47,294 nucleotides of DNA. It comes from Planktomarina sp. (GTDB lineage: Bacteria; Pseudomonadota; Alphaproteobacteria; Rhodobacterales; Rhodobacteraceae). The stretch lies in assembly GCA_020630595.1 (NCBI GenBank), contig JAHDBC010000013.1, forward strand, positions 1 to 47,294, given 5' to 3'. The notes below the pieces were generated by a model. The model searched no databases. It saw only the letters and a list, made by a program, of their open reading frames with translations, and was not told the origin of the DNA. The translations under genes were made by a program, and so were the position numbers. Below, one piece after another: positions 8,782 to 17,716 of the stretch (position 1 is its first letter; every line of letters starts with the position of its first letter).

Positions 8782-10644
8782 ATGGAAAACTTCCTGCTTC
8801 AAGCCACAATGTATCTGGGCGCCGCATTGGTCATCGTGCCGGTTGCCGTCCGATTGGGATTGGGATCGGTGCTGGGGTATTTGCTGGCTGGAATTCTGAT
8901 CGGGCCGATATTCGGGTGGGTCGGATCAGAAAGCACGGACCTGCAGCATTTTGCGGAATTCGGCGTTGTCATGATGTTGTTTCTGATCGGGTTGGAATTG
9001 GAACCCCGCGCCCTTTGGGATATGCGCGACCGGCTGATCGGATTGGGGGGGCTTCAAGTCGTTTTGACGACAGGGGCGTTCACAGCCGCCGGAATCGTGT
9101 TTGGTTTGCCATGGCAAACGGCCTTGGCCATTGGTCTGATCCTTAGCCTGTCTTCGACGGCCATCGTATTGCAAACACTGGCTGAAAAAGGATTGATGAG
9201 CAGCCCGGGCGGGCGGTCATCGTTTTCGGTTCTTTTGACCCAGGACATCGCCGTTATTCCCATGTTGGCCCTGTTGCCGCTGCTGGCGCTGGCCCATGGT
9301 GCGGGCGTTGACCCCCATCATGCCGATGATGCCCATCACGCCAGCATGAGCCTTGTGGACGGTTTGCCCGGTTGGGGGGTCACGTTGGTCACGTTGGCTG
9401 CTGTGGGCGTGATCATCCTGATTGGCCTGTTTCTGATCCGGCCCCTGTTTCATTTTGTGAACGGCGCGCATCTGCGGGAATTGCACACGGCCTTCGCGCT
9501 GTTGATCGTGGTTGGCATCGCCGTTCTGATGATCCTTGTGGGTCTTTCGCCCGCACTTGGTACGTTTTTGGCAGGGATGCTGTTGGCGAATTCTGAATTT
9601 CGACACCAGCTGGAAAGTGACATCGAACCGTTCAAGGGGCTTTTGCTTGGCTTGTTTTTCATCACCGTCGGTGCAGGCATAAACTTTGCGCTTTTGTTTG
9701 ATGATCTGGCCTTGATCCTGGGCCTTACGGTTGGGTTGATCGCTGTAAAAGCCGCGATCCTTTATGGGCTGACACTCGTGTTCAAGATCAAGGGATCGGC
9801 GCAAATCCTGTTCACCCTGTCGCTGGCGCAAGCTGGGGAATTCGGCTTTGTGCTGATTTCCTTTGCGGTGCAACAATCGGTTCTGGACGGTCCGCTTGCA
9901 CAGACCTTGTTGCTGGTGGTGGCTTTGTCGATGTTGATCACCCCGCTTTTGTTCATCGCTTACGATCAAATCTCGCGCAGGATGGCGCAAGATGGCAGCG
10001 CGCAAACGGAAGATGAAATCGACCAACAAACTGGCGTCATTATTGCGGGGATCGGGCGATTTGGGCAGGTGGTGAACCGGATGGTGCGGATGGCCGGTTC
10101 AGACACCACTGTGCTGGACAATGATTTGCAAACCATCAACCTGATGCGCACTTTCGGCTTCAAGGCCTTCTTTGGGGACCCGACCCGGCCAGATATGCTG
10201 CACGCTGCAGGGATTGATCAGGCGCGTGTTCTGGTGGTTGCAGTCGATGACAAAGTGGCGGCGATTGAACTGGTCAAATATGCGCGGGGGTTGCGGTCGG
10301 ATCTGCATATCGTGGCGCGTGCCCGCGACCGGGTGCATGTGTACGAACTGTTTCAGGCTGGTGCAGACGATATCGTGCGCGAAATGTTTGACAGCTCCCT
10401 CAGGGCGGGGCGCTATGTCTTGGAAAACATCGGCCTGTCCGAATTCGAAGCGGCAGAGGTCGAACACACCTTCTTCAAAGAAGATCGCCGTGCCTTGCGC
10501 GAACTGGCCGAATTGTGGGATCCAACCATTCCCATCAAAGACAACAAGGCCTACGTCGAACGTGCCAAAGTTCTGAACAAGGAACTGGAAACGGGCATTG
10601 TTGCCCGTACCCAGAAAGATGAGGCCGCAGGCGGCGGCGCCTAA
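8782..10644 (+). CDS. CPA2-family monovalent cation:proton antiporter with RCK/TrkA-N domain
   Basis: This 620-residue protein has about twelve hydrophobic segments in the first ~395 residues, including FLIGLELEPRALWDMR and the SLSSTAIVLQ segment typical of KefB/KefC-type CPA2 exchangers. A cytoplasmic Rossmann RCK/TrkA-N domain begins near residue 417 with GIGRFGQVVNR. It should exchange K+ or Na+ for protons across the inner membrane, gated by nucleotide or glutathione adduct binding to the RCK domain. A histidine-rich loop (HHADDAHHA) near residue 177 is unusual. ATG at 8782 is preferred over GTG at 8779 because AAAGG lies seven bases upstream. The 3' end overlaps cobT by four bases, tail to tail. 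Confidence 0.88.
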   Translation: MENFLLQATMYLGAALVIVPVAVRLGLGSVLGYLLAGILIGPIFGWVGSESTDLQHFAEFGVVMMLFLIGLELEPRALWDMRDRLIGLGGLQVVLTTGAFTAAGIVFGLPWQTALAIGLILSLSSTAIVLQTLAEKGLMSSPGGRSSFSVLLTQDIAVIPMLALLPLLALAHGAGVDPHHADDAHHASMSLVDGLPGWGVTLVTLAAVGVIILIGLFLIRPLFHFVNGAHLRELHTAFALLIVVGIAVLMILVGLSPALGTFLAGMLLANSEFRHQLESDIEPFKGLLLGLFFITVGAGINFALLFDDLALILGLTVGLIAVKAAILYGLTLVFKIKGSAQILFTLSLAQAGEFGFVLISFAVQQSVLDGPLAQTLLLVVALSMLITPLLFIAYDQISRRMAQDGSAQTEDEIDQQTGVIIAGIGRFGQVVNRMVRMAGSDTTVLDNDLQTINLMRTFGFKAFFGDPTRPDMLHAAGIDQARVLVVAVDDKVAAIELVKYARGLRSDLHIVARARDRVHVYELFQAGADDIVREMFDSSLRAGRYVLENIGLSEFEAAEVEHTFFKEDRRALRELAELWDPTIPIKDNKAYVERAKVLNKELETGIVARTQKDEAAGGGA

Positions 10645-11651
10645 CCTGCGGCGACGCCGGCTTCGGCAAATGTTGCCATGCCAGAATGGCAGGCGATTGC
10701 GCCTTTCAGCGTTCCAACGGCCAACGCTGCACCAGACCCTTCGCCCAAGCGCAAACCCAGTGACAAAATCGGGTCTTTGCCAAGCGCGTCAAGAACCTTG
10801 CGATGCGCGCCTTCCGCACTTAGGTGGGCGGCCTGCACGTGATCCAATGCCCCCTTTTGCTGCTGTTCCAGAACCGCGGCGGCCGCGGTGCAAATGAACC
10901 CATCCATCAACACGGGGATGCTTTCGTGACGCGCCCGCAAAATCGATGCCGCCATGGCAACCAATTCGCGTCCGCCCAGACGGCGCAGACAATCCAACGG
11001 GTCTTCGGCCTGATCCTTGTGTAGGGCCAATCCGGCGTCGACCACGTCGATCTTGCGCTGAAGGCCAGCATCATCAACGCCTGTCCCCCGCCCGACCCAT
11101 GCATCAGCCGTGCCACCAAACAGCGCCGCACAGACTGCAGCAGCGGGTGTCGTGTTTCCGATCCCCATTTCGCCCGTCATGAACAGATCAGCAGATGGGT
11201 CTACCGCATTCCAACCGGTGTTCCAGGCGGCGACAAAATCCGCATCGCTGAGCGCGGCAGCCTGCGTGAAATCCTGTGTGGGTGTTTCCAGATCAAGCGC
11301 ATGGACATCCAACCGGGTGCCGAAAGCCTTGCACAGCTGATTGATGGCGGCACCACCATGTTCAAAATTCGCGACCATTTGGACGGTGACCTCCGCAGGA
11401 AACGCGGAAACCCCAGACGCGGCAACGCCATGGTTGCCCGCAAAAACGACCATCTGTGGCTGCGACAGCGATGGTTTTGCGTTGCCCTGCCAGCTTGCAA
11501 ACCAAATCGCCAGATCCTCCAAACGGCCCAGTGCCGCAGGGGGTTTGGTCAACTGACCATTGCGGTCTTGGGCCCCGGCCAACGCATCTGCATTGGCTGT
11601 TGGCAGGGCATGAAATGCGGCGCGAACGTCGGAAAGCGAAGCAAAGGTCAT
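10641..11651 (-). CDS. cobT: Nicotinate-nucleotide--dimethylbenzimidazole phosphoribosyltransferase
   Basis: This 336-residue protein matches CobT in length and motifs. GxGTGVDD, the GEMGIGNTTPAAA block near residue 160 and the C-terminal GEGSGAALA with the catalytic glutamate are visible. CobT transfers phosphoribose from nicotinate mononucleotide to dimethylbenzimidazole, giving alpha-ribazole phosphate for the lower ligand of cobalamin. It is divergent from cobS with 82 bases between them, so the two consecutive steps probably share a promoter region. No cobalamin riboswitch is visible in that gap. Confidence 0.95.
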   Translation of the reverse strand: MTFASLSDVRAAFHALPTANADALAGAQDRNGQLTKPPAALGRLEDLAIWFASWQGNAKPSLSQPQMVVFAGNHGVAASGVSAFPAEVTVQMVANFEHGGAAINQLCKAFGTRLDVHALDLETPTQDFTQAAALSDADFVAAWNTGWNAVDPSADLFMTGEMGIGNTTPAAAVCAALFGGTADAWVGRGTGVDDAGLQRKIDVVDAGLALHKDQAEDPLDCLRRLGGRELVAMAASILRARHESIPVLMDGFICTAAAAVLEQQQKGALDHVQAAHLSAEGAHRKVLDALGKDPILSLGLRLGEGSGAALAVGTLKGAIACHSGMATFAEAGVAAG

Positions 11652-11733
11652 GGTCAGTCTTTCTGGGTGTCTTGAATCAGTGCTGGGCCTTCTTTAACCG
11701 CTTGGATCAGGATCAAAAGGCAGGAAACGACAT

Positions 11734-12483
11734 TTGACGCAAAATCCAACACGTTGGCGTCCCGCGCCGTCAGACATCGGCTTTGCCGCCGGATTGCTGA
11801 CCCGCCTGCCCATCCCCGTGAATGCGCAGGCCGCGATGGATCGTGGCGCGGGGGCCGCATGGGCCTATTCCCTTGTCGGCGCGGGTCTGGGGCTGGTGTT
11901 TTGGGCGATTTTGTCCGCATCGGCCTGGGCAGGCGTGCCCCCAATGGTGGGCAGCCTTTGCGCCATGGCCGCCCTGACCATAATCACCGGTGCGATGCAT
12001 CTGGACGGATTTGCCGATGTTCTGGACGGGTTTTGGGGCGGTTGGGATGTGGACCGTCGACTGGCCATTATGAAAGACAGCCAGTTGGGGGTTTACGGCG
12101 TCGTCGGGCTTGTCCTGATTTTGGGGATGCAGGCGGTCTTGTGGACCGACGTCGGTCCCCAACTCTGGACGATCATGGCTGTTTTCGCTTTTTCGCGGGC
12201 GATGATGCTGGTGCCCATGGTGATCCTGCCCCATGCGCGTGCGGACGGGCTGTCCAGATCCGTGGGCACGCCGCCCAAAACCGCAGTTATCTTTGCGATC
12301 CTGATCGGGGCCGCGCTGTTGGTTCCGGTTTCGCTAACCATGGGTCTGGTGATGGCCGCAGTCGCATTATTGATCACCGCGCTGGCTGACAAAAAAATCA
12401 ATGGGCAAACCGGCGATGTTTTGGGGGCCACGCAGGTTTCAACCGAAACTGTAGGGCTGGTGGTTTTGACCATGCTGACATGA
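11734..12483 (+). CDS. cobS: Adenosylcobinamide-GDP ribazoletransferase
   Basis: This polytopic membrane protein of 249 residues starts at a TTG (11734), with AGGAA seven bases upstream. The family motifs LLTRLPIP near the N-terminus, MHLDGFADVLDGFWGG near residue 90 and the RLAIMKDSQLGVYG block are present. CobS joins alpha-ribazole (phosphate) to adenosylcobinamide-GDP at the inner membrane, the last step of cobalamin assembly. Its neighbour cobT makes the alpha-ribazole phosphate, which fits the pairing. The TGA stop runs into a hairpin terminator shared with carD. Confidence 0.94.
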   Translation: MTQNPTRWRPAPSDIGFAAGLLTRLPIPVNAQAAMDRGAGAAWAYSLVGAGLGLVFWAILSASAWAGVPPMVGSLCAMAALTIITGAMHLDGFADVLDGFWGGWDVDRRLAIMKDSQLGVYGVVGLVLILGMQAVLWTDVGPQLWTIMAVFAFSRAMMLVPMVILPHARADGLSRSVGTPPKTAVIFAILIGAALLVPVSLTMGLVMAAVALLITALADKKINGQTGDVLGATQVSTETVGLVVLTMLT

Positions 12484-12512
12484 AAAAGCCGCCTCCTTTC
12501 GGGGCGGCCTTT
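12483..12512 (-). terminator. Intrinsic terminator of carD (bidirectional with cobS)
   Basis: A GC-rich stem GCCGCC / GGCGGC with a TCCTTTCGG loop is followed on the minus strand by five T residues, which suits termination of carD. On the plus strand the tail is CTTTC, so it can also weakly terminate cobS. Confidence 0.8.
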
Positions 12513-12537
12513 CAAATTGGATTGGACTGCGCCTGCG

Positions 12538-13047
12538 TCAAGCGGCGACGCGGGACATCAAAACATCATCCACTTCTTTTGCCGCAACGGTTTCTTCGGC
12601 ACCGTTCACAGCTGCGATTTCGCGGGTCAGACGTTCCAGCGCGGCTTCATACAGCTGACGTTCCGAATAGCTTTGTTCGCGCTGGTCGTCTGTGCGGTGC
12701 AAATCCCGCACAACTTCTGCAATCGCAATCAAGTCACCGGAGTTGATCTTTTGTTCATATTCCTGCGCGCGGCGTGACCACATGGCCCGCTTTACCTTGG
12801 CCTTGCCCTTCAGGGTTGTCATTGCCTTGGACACCACATCAGGGGCCGATAGGGCGCGCATGCCCACTTCGGTTGCCTTGTGCGTCGGAACGCGCAGGGT
12901 CATCTTGTCCTTTTCGAACGAGATGACGAACAATTCCAGTTCGATCCCCGCCACTTCCTGTTCTTCGATATTGACGATCTTGCCGACCCCGTGGGCTGGA
13001 TACACCACGAATTCATCAGGTCGGAAATCAAGCTTCTTTTTCGCCAT
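12538..13047 (-). CDS. CarD/CdnL family transcriptional regulator
   Basis: The protein has 169 residues. The N-terminal RNA-polymerase-interacting Tudor-like domain (FVVYPAHGVGKIVNIE, then LELFVISFEKDKMTLRVP) occupies residues 12-60, and the rest is the helical DNA-binding CarD domain. CdnL-type proteins bind the polymerase beta subunit and stabilise open complexes at rRNA and housekeeping promoters. An intrinsic terminator follows immediately. It lies downstream of the ferredoxin gene on the same strand, but a 173-base gap suggests its own promoter. Confidence 0.93.
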   Translation of the reverse strand: MAKKKLDFRPDEFVVYPAHGVGKIVNIEEQEVAGIELELFVISFEKDKMTLRVPTHKATEVGMRALSAPDVVSKAMTTLKGKAKVKRAMWSRRAQEYEQKINSGDLIAIAEVVRDLHRTDDQREQSYSERQLYEAALERLTREIAAVNGAEETVAAKEVDDVLMSRVAA

Positions 13048-13220
13048 CGTTCAATCCTTTCGTCACGCCAGACACAGTCAAACCCATTGCCCATTCCCGA
13101 ATGAAATGGCCCAATGCATCGACTGTGTGAAAGGCGCTATCTGTCAGCGCTGTGCTGCTTTTCCCGTAACATTGCGAAAACACTACCACAATTCACAGGG
13201 ATTCGGAAGGGTGGGGCTGG

Positions 13221-13559
13221 TTAGCCCCCTTCGCCTGCTGCTTCGCTAAAGTATTTGTCCAGCTTGCCCGTTTCACCATCTTTTTCTTCTGCTTCCGGCA
13301 ACGGATCTTTTTTGGTGATGATGACAGGCCATTGTTCCGAATACTTGCGATTGAAATCGACCCATTTTTCCATGTCTGGTTCGGTGTCAGGGCGAATGGC
13401 ATCTGCCGGGCATTCGGGTTCGCAGACACCGCAGTCGATACATTCATCCGGGTGGATGACCAGCATGTTTTCACCTTCGTAAAAACAGTCGACCGGGCAA
13501 ACTTCGACGCAATCGGTGTATTTGCAGGCAATGCAGTTGTCTGTCACGACATAGGTCAT
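13221..13559 (-). CDS. fdxA: 7Fe ferredoxin (3Fe-4S and 4Fe-4S)
   Basis: The 112-residue protein matches the Azotobacter FdI type. By analogy Cys9, Cys17 and Cys50 hold the 3Fe-4S cluster and Cys21, Cys40, Cys43 and Cys46 the 4Fe-4S cluster; Cys12 is the conserved extra cysteine. An acidic tail of ~55 residues follows the cluster domain. It acts as a cytoplasmic low-potential electron carrier; the partner is not evident. It sits between the S4 protein gene and carD on one strand, a neighbourhood common in Rhodobacterales. Confidence 0.95.
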   Translation of the reverse strand: MTYVVTDNCIACKYTDCVEVCPVDCFYEGENMLVIHPDECIDCGVCEPECPADAIRPDTEPDMEKWVDFNRKYSEQWPVIITKKDPLPEAEEKDGETGKLDKYFSEAAGEGG

Positions 13560-13635
13560 ATGCGGTTACTTCCTTTGTGTCAGGGAAAGTTGACAGATTT
13601 CCCCTTCGCTGTCTTCATTTCGCGCTTTTGGCGGT

Positions 13636-14007
13636 CTATTGCAAGTCGCGTTTGAACGCTGCTTGCGCCTTTCGGTCCCGGGCTGACGGTTTTGTGTCTG
13701 ACCGGGGCGATTTGTCTGGACGTGATCGTGGTTGCGGGGGGGCAAGGTCTTCGTACAGGGTTTGGGCTTCGGGTGCAGGGCCACGGCGTTCCCCGATCGC
13801 CAAGACCTTGATCACCCGGATATCGGTTTCTTTGGGGAATGTCAGAACCGAACCGGCCTGAATGGTACGCGATGGCTTTGAAACCGGGGTGCTGTCGACC
13901 CGCACTTTGCCCGATTGTACCAATTTGGTGGCAAGGCTGCGCGTCTTGAAAAAACGCGCATGCCAAAGCCATTTGTCCAGCCGGATCGACGACGGCGCTT
14001 CGCTCAC
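13636..14007 (-). CDS. S4-domain RNA-binding protein (Hsp15/HslR-like)
   Basis: This 123-residue basic protein has an N-terminal S4 fold (residues 8-70: IRLDKWLWHARFFKTRSLA, then GKVRVDSTPVSKP) and a Lys/Arg-rich tail. Hsp15-type proteins bind stalled 50S subunits carrying nascent chains. Its ATG overlaps the stop of the helicase gene by four bases (14004-14007), so translation of the two is probably coupled. This supports a joint RNA-related role, but the exact substrate is unknown. Confidence 0.88.
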   Translation of the reverse strand: MSEAPSSIRLDKWLWHARFFKTRSLATKLVQSGKVRVDSTPVSKPSRTIQAGSVLTFPKETDIRVIKVLAIGERRGPAPEAQTLYEDLAPPQPRSRPDKSPRSDTKPSARDRKAQAAFKRDLQ

Positions 14008-16763
14008 TTTGTTTTCAGACCCATCAGCGCAGCGGCGAAAGGATTGTCAGGATCAATTGCTTTTTCTTTTTTGGGTGGCCGGGCCTGGAACGACTTTGCC
14101 TTACCCTTGTCATTCGGCGCCCCTTTGGGACCGCGGCGCGGTTTGCCCTTGCCCTGCGCCGGGCGGTTCTGGCCTTGCTTGCGGGTCTTGTTGCCAAATC
14201 CGCCCCAAGTGAACGTATAGAACACTTCGGTTTCGGGTTCTGCCGGTTCCGCCTCTGGCGCAGGAACGATGGCTTCAGAGGCTGCTGCCGCTTCCGTGGA
14301 TTCTGGTTCCGGGTCCGCACTTACGGCTGTTTCCGGATCATCGGCATCACGCGGGGCGTCTGCGGCGGGTTCAGCGGGTGCCGCTTTCTGTTTTTCCCGT
14401 TCGCCTTTTTCGGCCTTGTATCCCAAACCTTCCATCAGGTTAGCAAATTGGTCTAACGTCATGCCCGTGATCGACAGCATGTCGGGGTTGGCTTCGAAAC
14501 CGCCCCGGCTGTCTTGGGTCCGCAACATATCCGCAAGCCGTTCCGCCATATCCACGCGGATCGCCCGGTCACCTGCTGCGCGGTATCCCGCCATCAGATG
14601 ATAGCCATCCGGTGCCGTCGTATCCGTGGGCACAGTTACCAGACCCGGGGGTGGGGATTCCGGGAATTCCTGAAGATCCTTGGCCAATGACCACAGCACA
14701 AGGCGCAACCGTGTCGGCGCGGGCTTCAGCAAAAGCGGCATGAAAACGGTGAATTGCCCGAACCGCATGCCATGTTTGCGCAACGCGCCACGTGCGTCTT
14801 GATCCAAGGATTTCACATCCGCAGCCACGGCGTTGCGATCCAAAAGGCCCAGACCTTCGACCATCTGATAGGCAAACCCACGGGCCATTCCCGTCAATGC
14901 TTCGTCTTTTTTCAGGGCAAGCAAGGGTTCGAACAATCCATCGATCTTGCGGTCGATGAAATGCTGCAAGCGTCGCGTGACTTTTTCGATAATGTCAGTG
15001 CCAGCTTCTTCGTCGACAAAGGCTTTGACTTGTGGCGACAATGGATCCGCACCGGCGATCAACTTGCCAACGGCATGTTCGCCCCACATCAGCCCACCTT
15101 GTTCGGTGAAATCAATTTCCGTATCAGGTGCGTTGTAGAACCGTTCGGACCGCAGATGGTATTCGGGCGCAAGCGCCTGAAGCGATGCTTGGCGCAGCGT
15201 TTTTGCCGCGTCGGGCGTGTTGCTGGAATCCTGCTGGAACTGGAACCCTGCCAATCGACCGACGAATTCGCCTTCTACGGTCACTTCACCCTTATCGTTC
15301 ACGTCAGCCACCAGGCTCTCCTTTTGTTTCAACCGGCGCAGCAACACAGACGTGCGCCGGTCGACAAATCTTTGTGTCAGCCCCGCATGAAGCGCATCCG
15401 ACAATCGGTCTTCTACAGCACGGGTTTCCCCCTGCCAATATTCCGCATCTTCTATCCAGCCTTTCCGCTGCGCGACATAGGTCCACGTGCGGATAAACGC
15501 CAACCGTTTGGAAAGTGTGTCAATATCGCCATGGGTTTTGTCGATCCGCTTGATCTGTCGCGCCAACCAGTCGTCTGGAACACGCCCCTTTTCATGCAGA
15601 TAGTTGAAGATCGCGCCCACAAGGCCAGAATGTTCCGTGTTCGAAATGCCCCTGAAATCAGGAATCCGACAGCACTCCCACAACAGCCGAACCGACGGAC
15701 CATCACTGCAGCGGGCCAGAATTTCGGCGTCCGATCCGCAAGCCTTGAGCGCGGCAAGATCGTCACTTTCGCGCACACGGGTCAGCCAGTCATCGCTTGT
15801 GGGCGCTTCCAGACTGCGCACCAGCGCGTCGATGGACCCAAATTGCAGCTGCGTGTTGCGCCAGTACAATTTTTTCAGCGGGGCGAAACGGCTGTCTTGG
15901 ATCGCGTCGACAACTTCGTCTTGAAATGGGCTGGCTTCGCCTGTTACGCCGAATGTCCCGTCTTTCATGTGGCGCCCTGCCCGGCCCGCGATCTGGGCAA
16001 GTTCGTTGGGCATCAACGGACGCATGCGCCGGCCATCGAATTTCGATGTCGCCGAAAACGCCACATGGGTCACATCAAGGTTCAGCCCCATTCCAATCGC
16101 ATCCGTCGCGACCAGAAAATCCACATCCCCGTTTTGATACATGTCCACTTGGGCATTGCGCGTCCGGGGCGACAAGGCCCCCATAACCACGGCCGCACCG
16201 CCCTTTTGACGGCGCAACAATTCGGCGATTCCGTAAACATTATCCACAGAAAAGGAAACAATTGCCGATCGTGGCACCATTCGTGACAACTTCTTTGCCC
16301 CAGAATAGGTCAGTGTCGAAAACCGTTCCCGCTTCATGAATTGCGCGCGTGGGACCAGCGCGGCAATCGCGGGCCGGATCGTTTCAGCACCCAGAAACAG
16401 CGTTTCGTGCAGCCCGCGTGCATGCAGCAAACGATCTGTAAACACGTGTCCGCGTTCGGGGTCTGCGCACAGCTGGATTTCATCTATGGCAAGAAAATCT
16501 GTCGCCATGCCTTCGGGCATCGCCTCAACCGTGCAGACCCAATATTGGGCACGGTCCGGGACAATCCGTTCTTCCCCGGTAACGAGGGCCACAACGGATG
16601 GGCCCTTGATCGCGACGACACGGTCATACACCTCTCTCGCCAGAAGGCGCAGCGGCAGACCGATCACACCCGTGCGGTGGGCCAACATCCGTTCTAGGGC
16701 ATAATGCGTCTTGCCCGTGTTCGTAGGGCCCAAGACGGCCACAATGCGCGATGATTGGGCCAA
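14004..16763 (-). CDS. SUV3-like DEAD/DExH-box RNA helicase
   Basis: The 919-residue protein has Walker A GPTNTGKT (12-19), a DEIQ box at 94-97, motif III-like FLGAET, and a second RecA lobe with VATDAIGMGLNLD and the QIAGRAGRH motif VI. This set and the short first lobe match the mitochondrial SUV3 type. A central helical region follows, then a ~130-residue tail rich in Ala, Glu and Pro and finally in Lys/Arg/Gly (about 855-910), which may bind RNA. Suv3 unwinds structured RNA for degradation. The start is TTG at 16763 with GGGGGC just upstream; no better ATG is available. It overlaps the S4 gene by four bases and follows the TPR gene by 18. Confidence 0.9.
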   Translation of the reverse strand: MAQSSRIVAVLGPTNTGKTHYALERMLAHRTGVIGLPLRLLAREVYDRVVAIKGPSVVALVTGEERIVPDRAQYWVCTVEAMPEGMATDFLAIDEIQLCADPERGHVFTDRLLHARGLHETLFLGAETIRPAIAALVPRAQFMKRERFSTLTYSGAKKLSRMVPRSAIVSFSVDNVYGIAELLRRQKGGAAVVMGALSPRTRNAQVDMYQNGDVDFLVATDAIGMGLNLDVTHVAFSATSKFDGRRMRPLMPNELAQIAGRAGRHMKDGTFGVTGEASPFQDEVVDAIQDSRFAPLKKLYWRNTQLQFGSIDALVRSLEAPTSDDWLTRVRESDDLAALKACGSDAEILARCSDGPSVRLLWECCRIPDFRGISNTEHSGLVGAIFNYLHEKGRVPDDWLARQIKRIDKTHGDIDTLSKRLAFIRTWTYVAQRKGWIEDAEYWQGETRAVEDRLSDALHAGLTQRFVDRRTSVLLRRLKQKESLVADVNDKGEVTVEGEFVGRLAGFQFQQDSSNTPDAAKTLRQASLQALAPEYHLRSERFYNAPDTEIDFTEQGGLMWGEHAVGKLIAGADPLSPQVKAFVDEEAGTDIIEKVTRRLQHFIDRKIDGLFEPLLALKKDEALTGMARGFAYQMVEGLGLLDRNAVAADVKSLDQDARGALRKHGMRFGQFTVFMPLLLKPAPTRLRLVLWSLAKDLQEFPESPPPGLVTVPTDTTAPDGYHLMAGYRAAGDRAIRVDMAERLADMLRTQDSRGGFEANPDMLSITGMTLDQFANLMEGLGYKAEKGEREKQKAAPAEPAADAPRDADDPETAVSADPEPESTEAAAASEAIVPAPEAEPAEPETEVFYTFTWGGFGNKTRKQGQNRPAQGKGKPRRGPKGAPNDKGKAKSFQARPPKKEKAIDPDNPFAAALMGLKTK

Positions 16764-16778
16764 CGGAGCCCCCGATGA

Positions 16779-17342
16779 TTACAGGTCGCGACCCTTTGTC
16801 TGGTTCGACAAACGATCTTCAAAGCTGCTTAAATCCGGATGGTTGGGATGTATAGCCCGGATCAGGTCAACCACCTGAAGTGCCGCATCATAGAGTGCTG
16901 CGTCAGACAAAATCACCAACAACCCTTCCATGGCCTGAAAGTGGCGCGGTTCCAGCGCAAGCGTGCGTTCCAGCGCATCCATGGCCAGACCGATGCGGTC
17001 TTGGTTGAAATACACAACCGCAAGCCCATGCCATCCTTCTGCAAAGTCCGGCGCGTGGTCTGTCAAAGCACCGAAATGTTGAAGGGCGGCATCATAGTCA
17101 TCCGCTTCAAGCGCATCGCGCCCCCGCTTCAACAAAAGATCCATCGCAGGGGATCCGGATTTGGACCATTCGATCACGATCTTTTCCACAACGCGCGGGG
17201 CGTCATCCGCCGGCACGGTGGACAATGTTTCAAACAGGGGGTCAAGCCGGGCGTCCTGCGCGACCGCGGGGGTCAGCAAAACCATACCCAAAAACAAAAG
17301 TGCCCCTACGACAGATTTGAGACTTTGAAAGACTGTTGTCAT
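16779..17342 (-). CDS. Exported tetratricopeptide-repeat protein
   Basis: This 187-residue protein has a signal peptide (about 1-28, hydrophobic GALLFLGMVLLTPAVAQ) followed by TPR-like helices at roughly 65-165 (for example DYDAALQHFGALTDHAPDFAEGW and MDALERTLALEPRHFQA). It is therefore probably a periplasmic scaffold. It is the first gene of the helicase/S4 block with a 17-base gap to the helicase start, although a periplasmic product and an RNA helicase need not work together. The partner is unknown. Confidence 0.82.
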   Translation of the reverse strand: MTTVFQSLKSVVGALLFLGMVLLTPAVAQDARLDPLFETLSTVPADDAPRVVEKIVIEWSKSGSPAMDLLLKRGRDALEADDYDAALQHFGALTDHAPDFAEGWHGLAVVYFNQDRIGLAMDALERTLALEPRHFQAMEGLLVILSDAALYDAALQVVDLIRAIHPNHPDLSSFEDRLSNQTKGRDL

Positions 17343-17418
17343 ATACGCAAGGTAACACGGGGGTGCCGGGAAACCAGACCCCGATGCTCACATTGACGCG
17401 ACAAAAAGGAAATGTCCC

Positions 17419-17709
17419 ATGTCCGATATTCTTAATCAGGCCGTTGACGCACTGAATGCCAAGTTGGAAGGCGCAGATTTCGACGGTTCTGCAAAATTCG
17501 CCATCGAAGACGAAGGCGCGATTGTGATGGACAGCGACGGCGCGCGGATTGGCGATGACGATGCAGATGTCACACTGTCCGCAAGTGCAGAAACGTTCCA
17601 AGCGATCTTGGAAGGCGAACAAAACCCGACAACAGCGTTCATGACAGGCAAACTGTCAGTCGATGGCGACATGGGCATGGCCATGAAACTTGCTGGCGTC
17701 TTGTCGTAA
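17419..17709 (+). CDS. SCP2 sterol-binding domain protein
   Basis: This is a complete 96-residue stand-alone SCP2 domain, very acidic, with the family pattern GSAKFAIEDEGAIVMD, then DADVTLSASAETFQAILEG and MTGKLSVDGDMGMAMKL. AAAGGA lies before the ATG. Small bacterial SCP2 proteins bind lipids or acyl chains in the cytoplasm; the ligand is unknown. The lysophospholipase-like gene follows eight bases after the stop, so the two may form a lipid-related operon. Confidence 0.92.
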   Translation: MSDILNQAVDALNAKLEGADFDGSAKFAIEDEGAIVMDSDGARIGDDDADVTLSASAETFQAILEGEQNPTTAFMTGKLSVDGDMGMAMKLAGVLS

Positions 17710-17716
17710 TTCCAAG

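Noticed and set aside
11652-11733. Cobalamin riboswitch between cobT and cobS
   Set aside because: Only 82 bases are available and no conserved B12-box (GCCACTG type) is seen.
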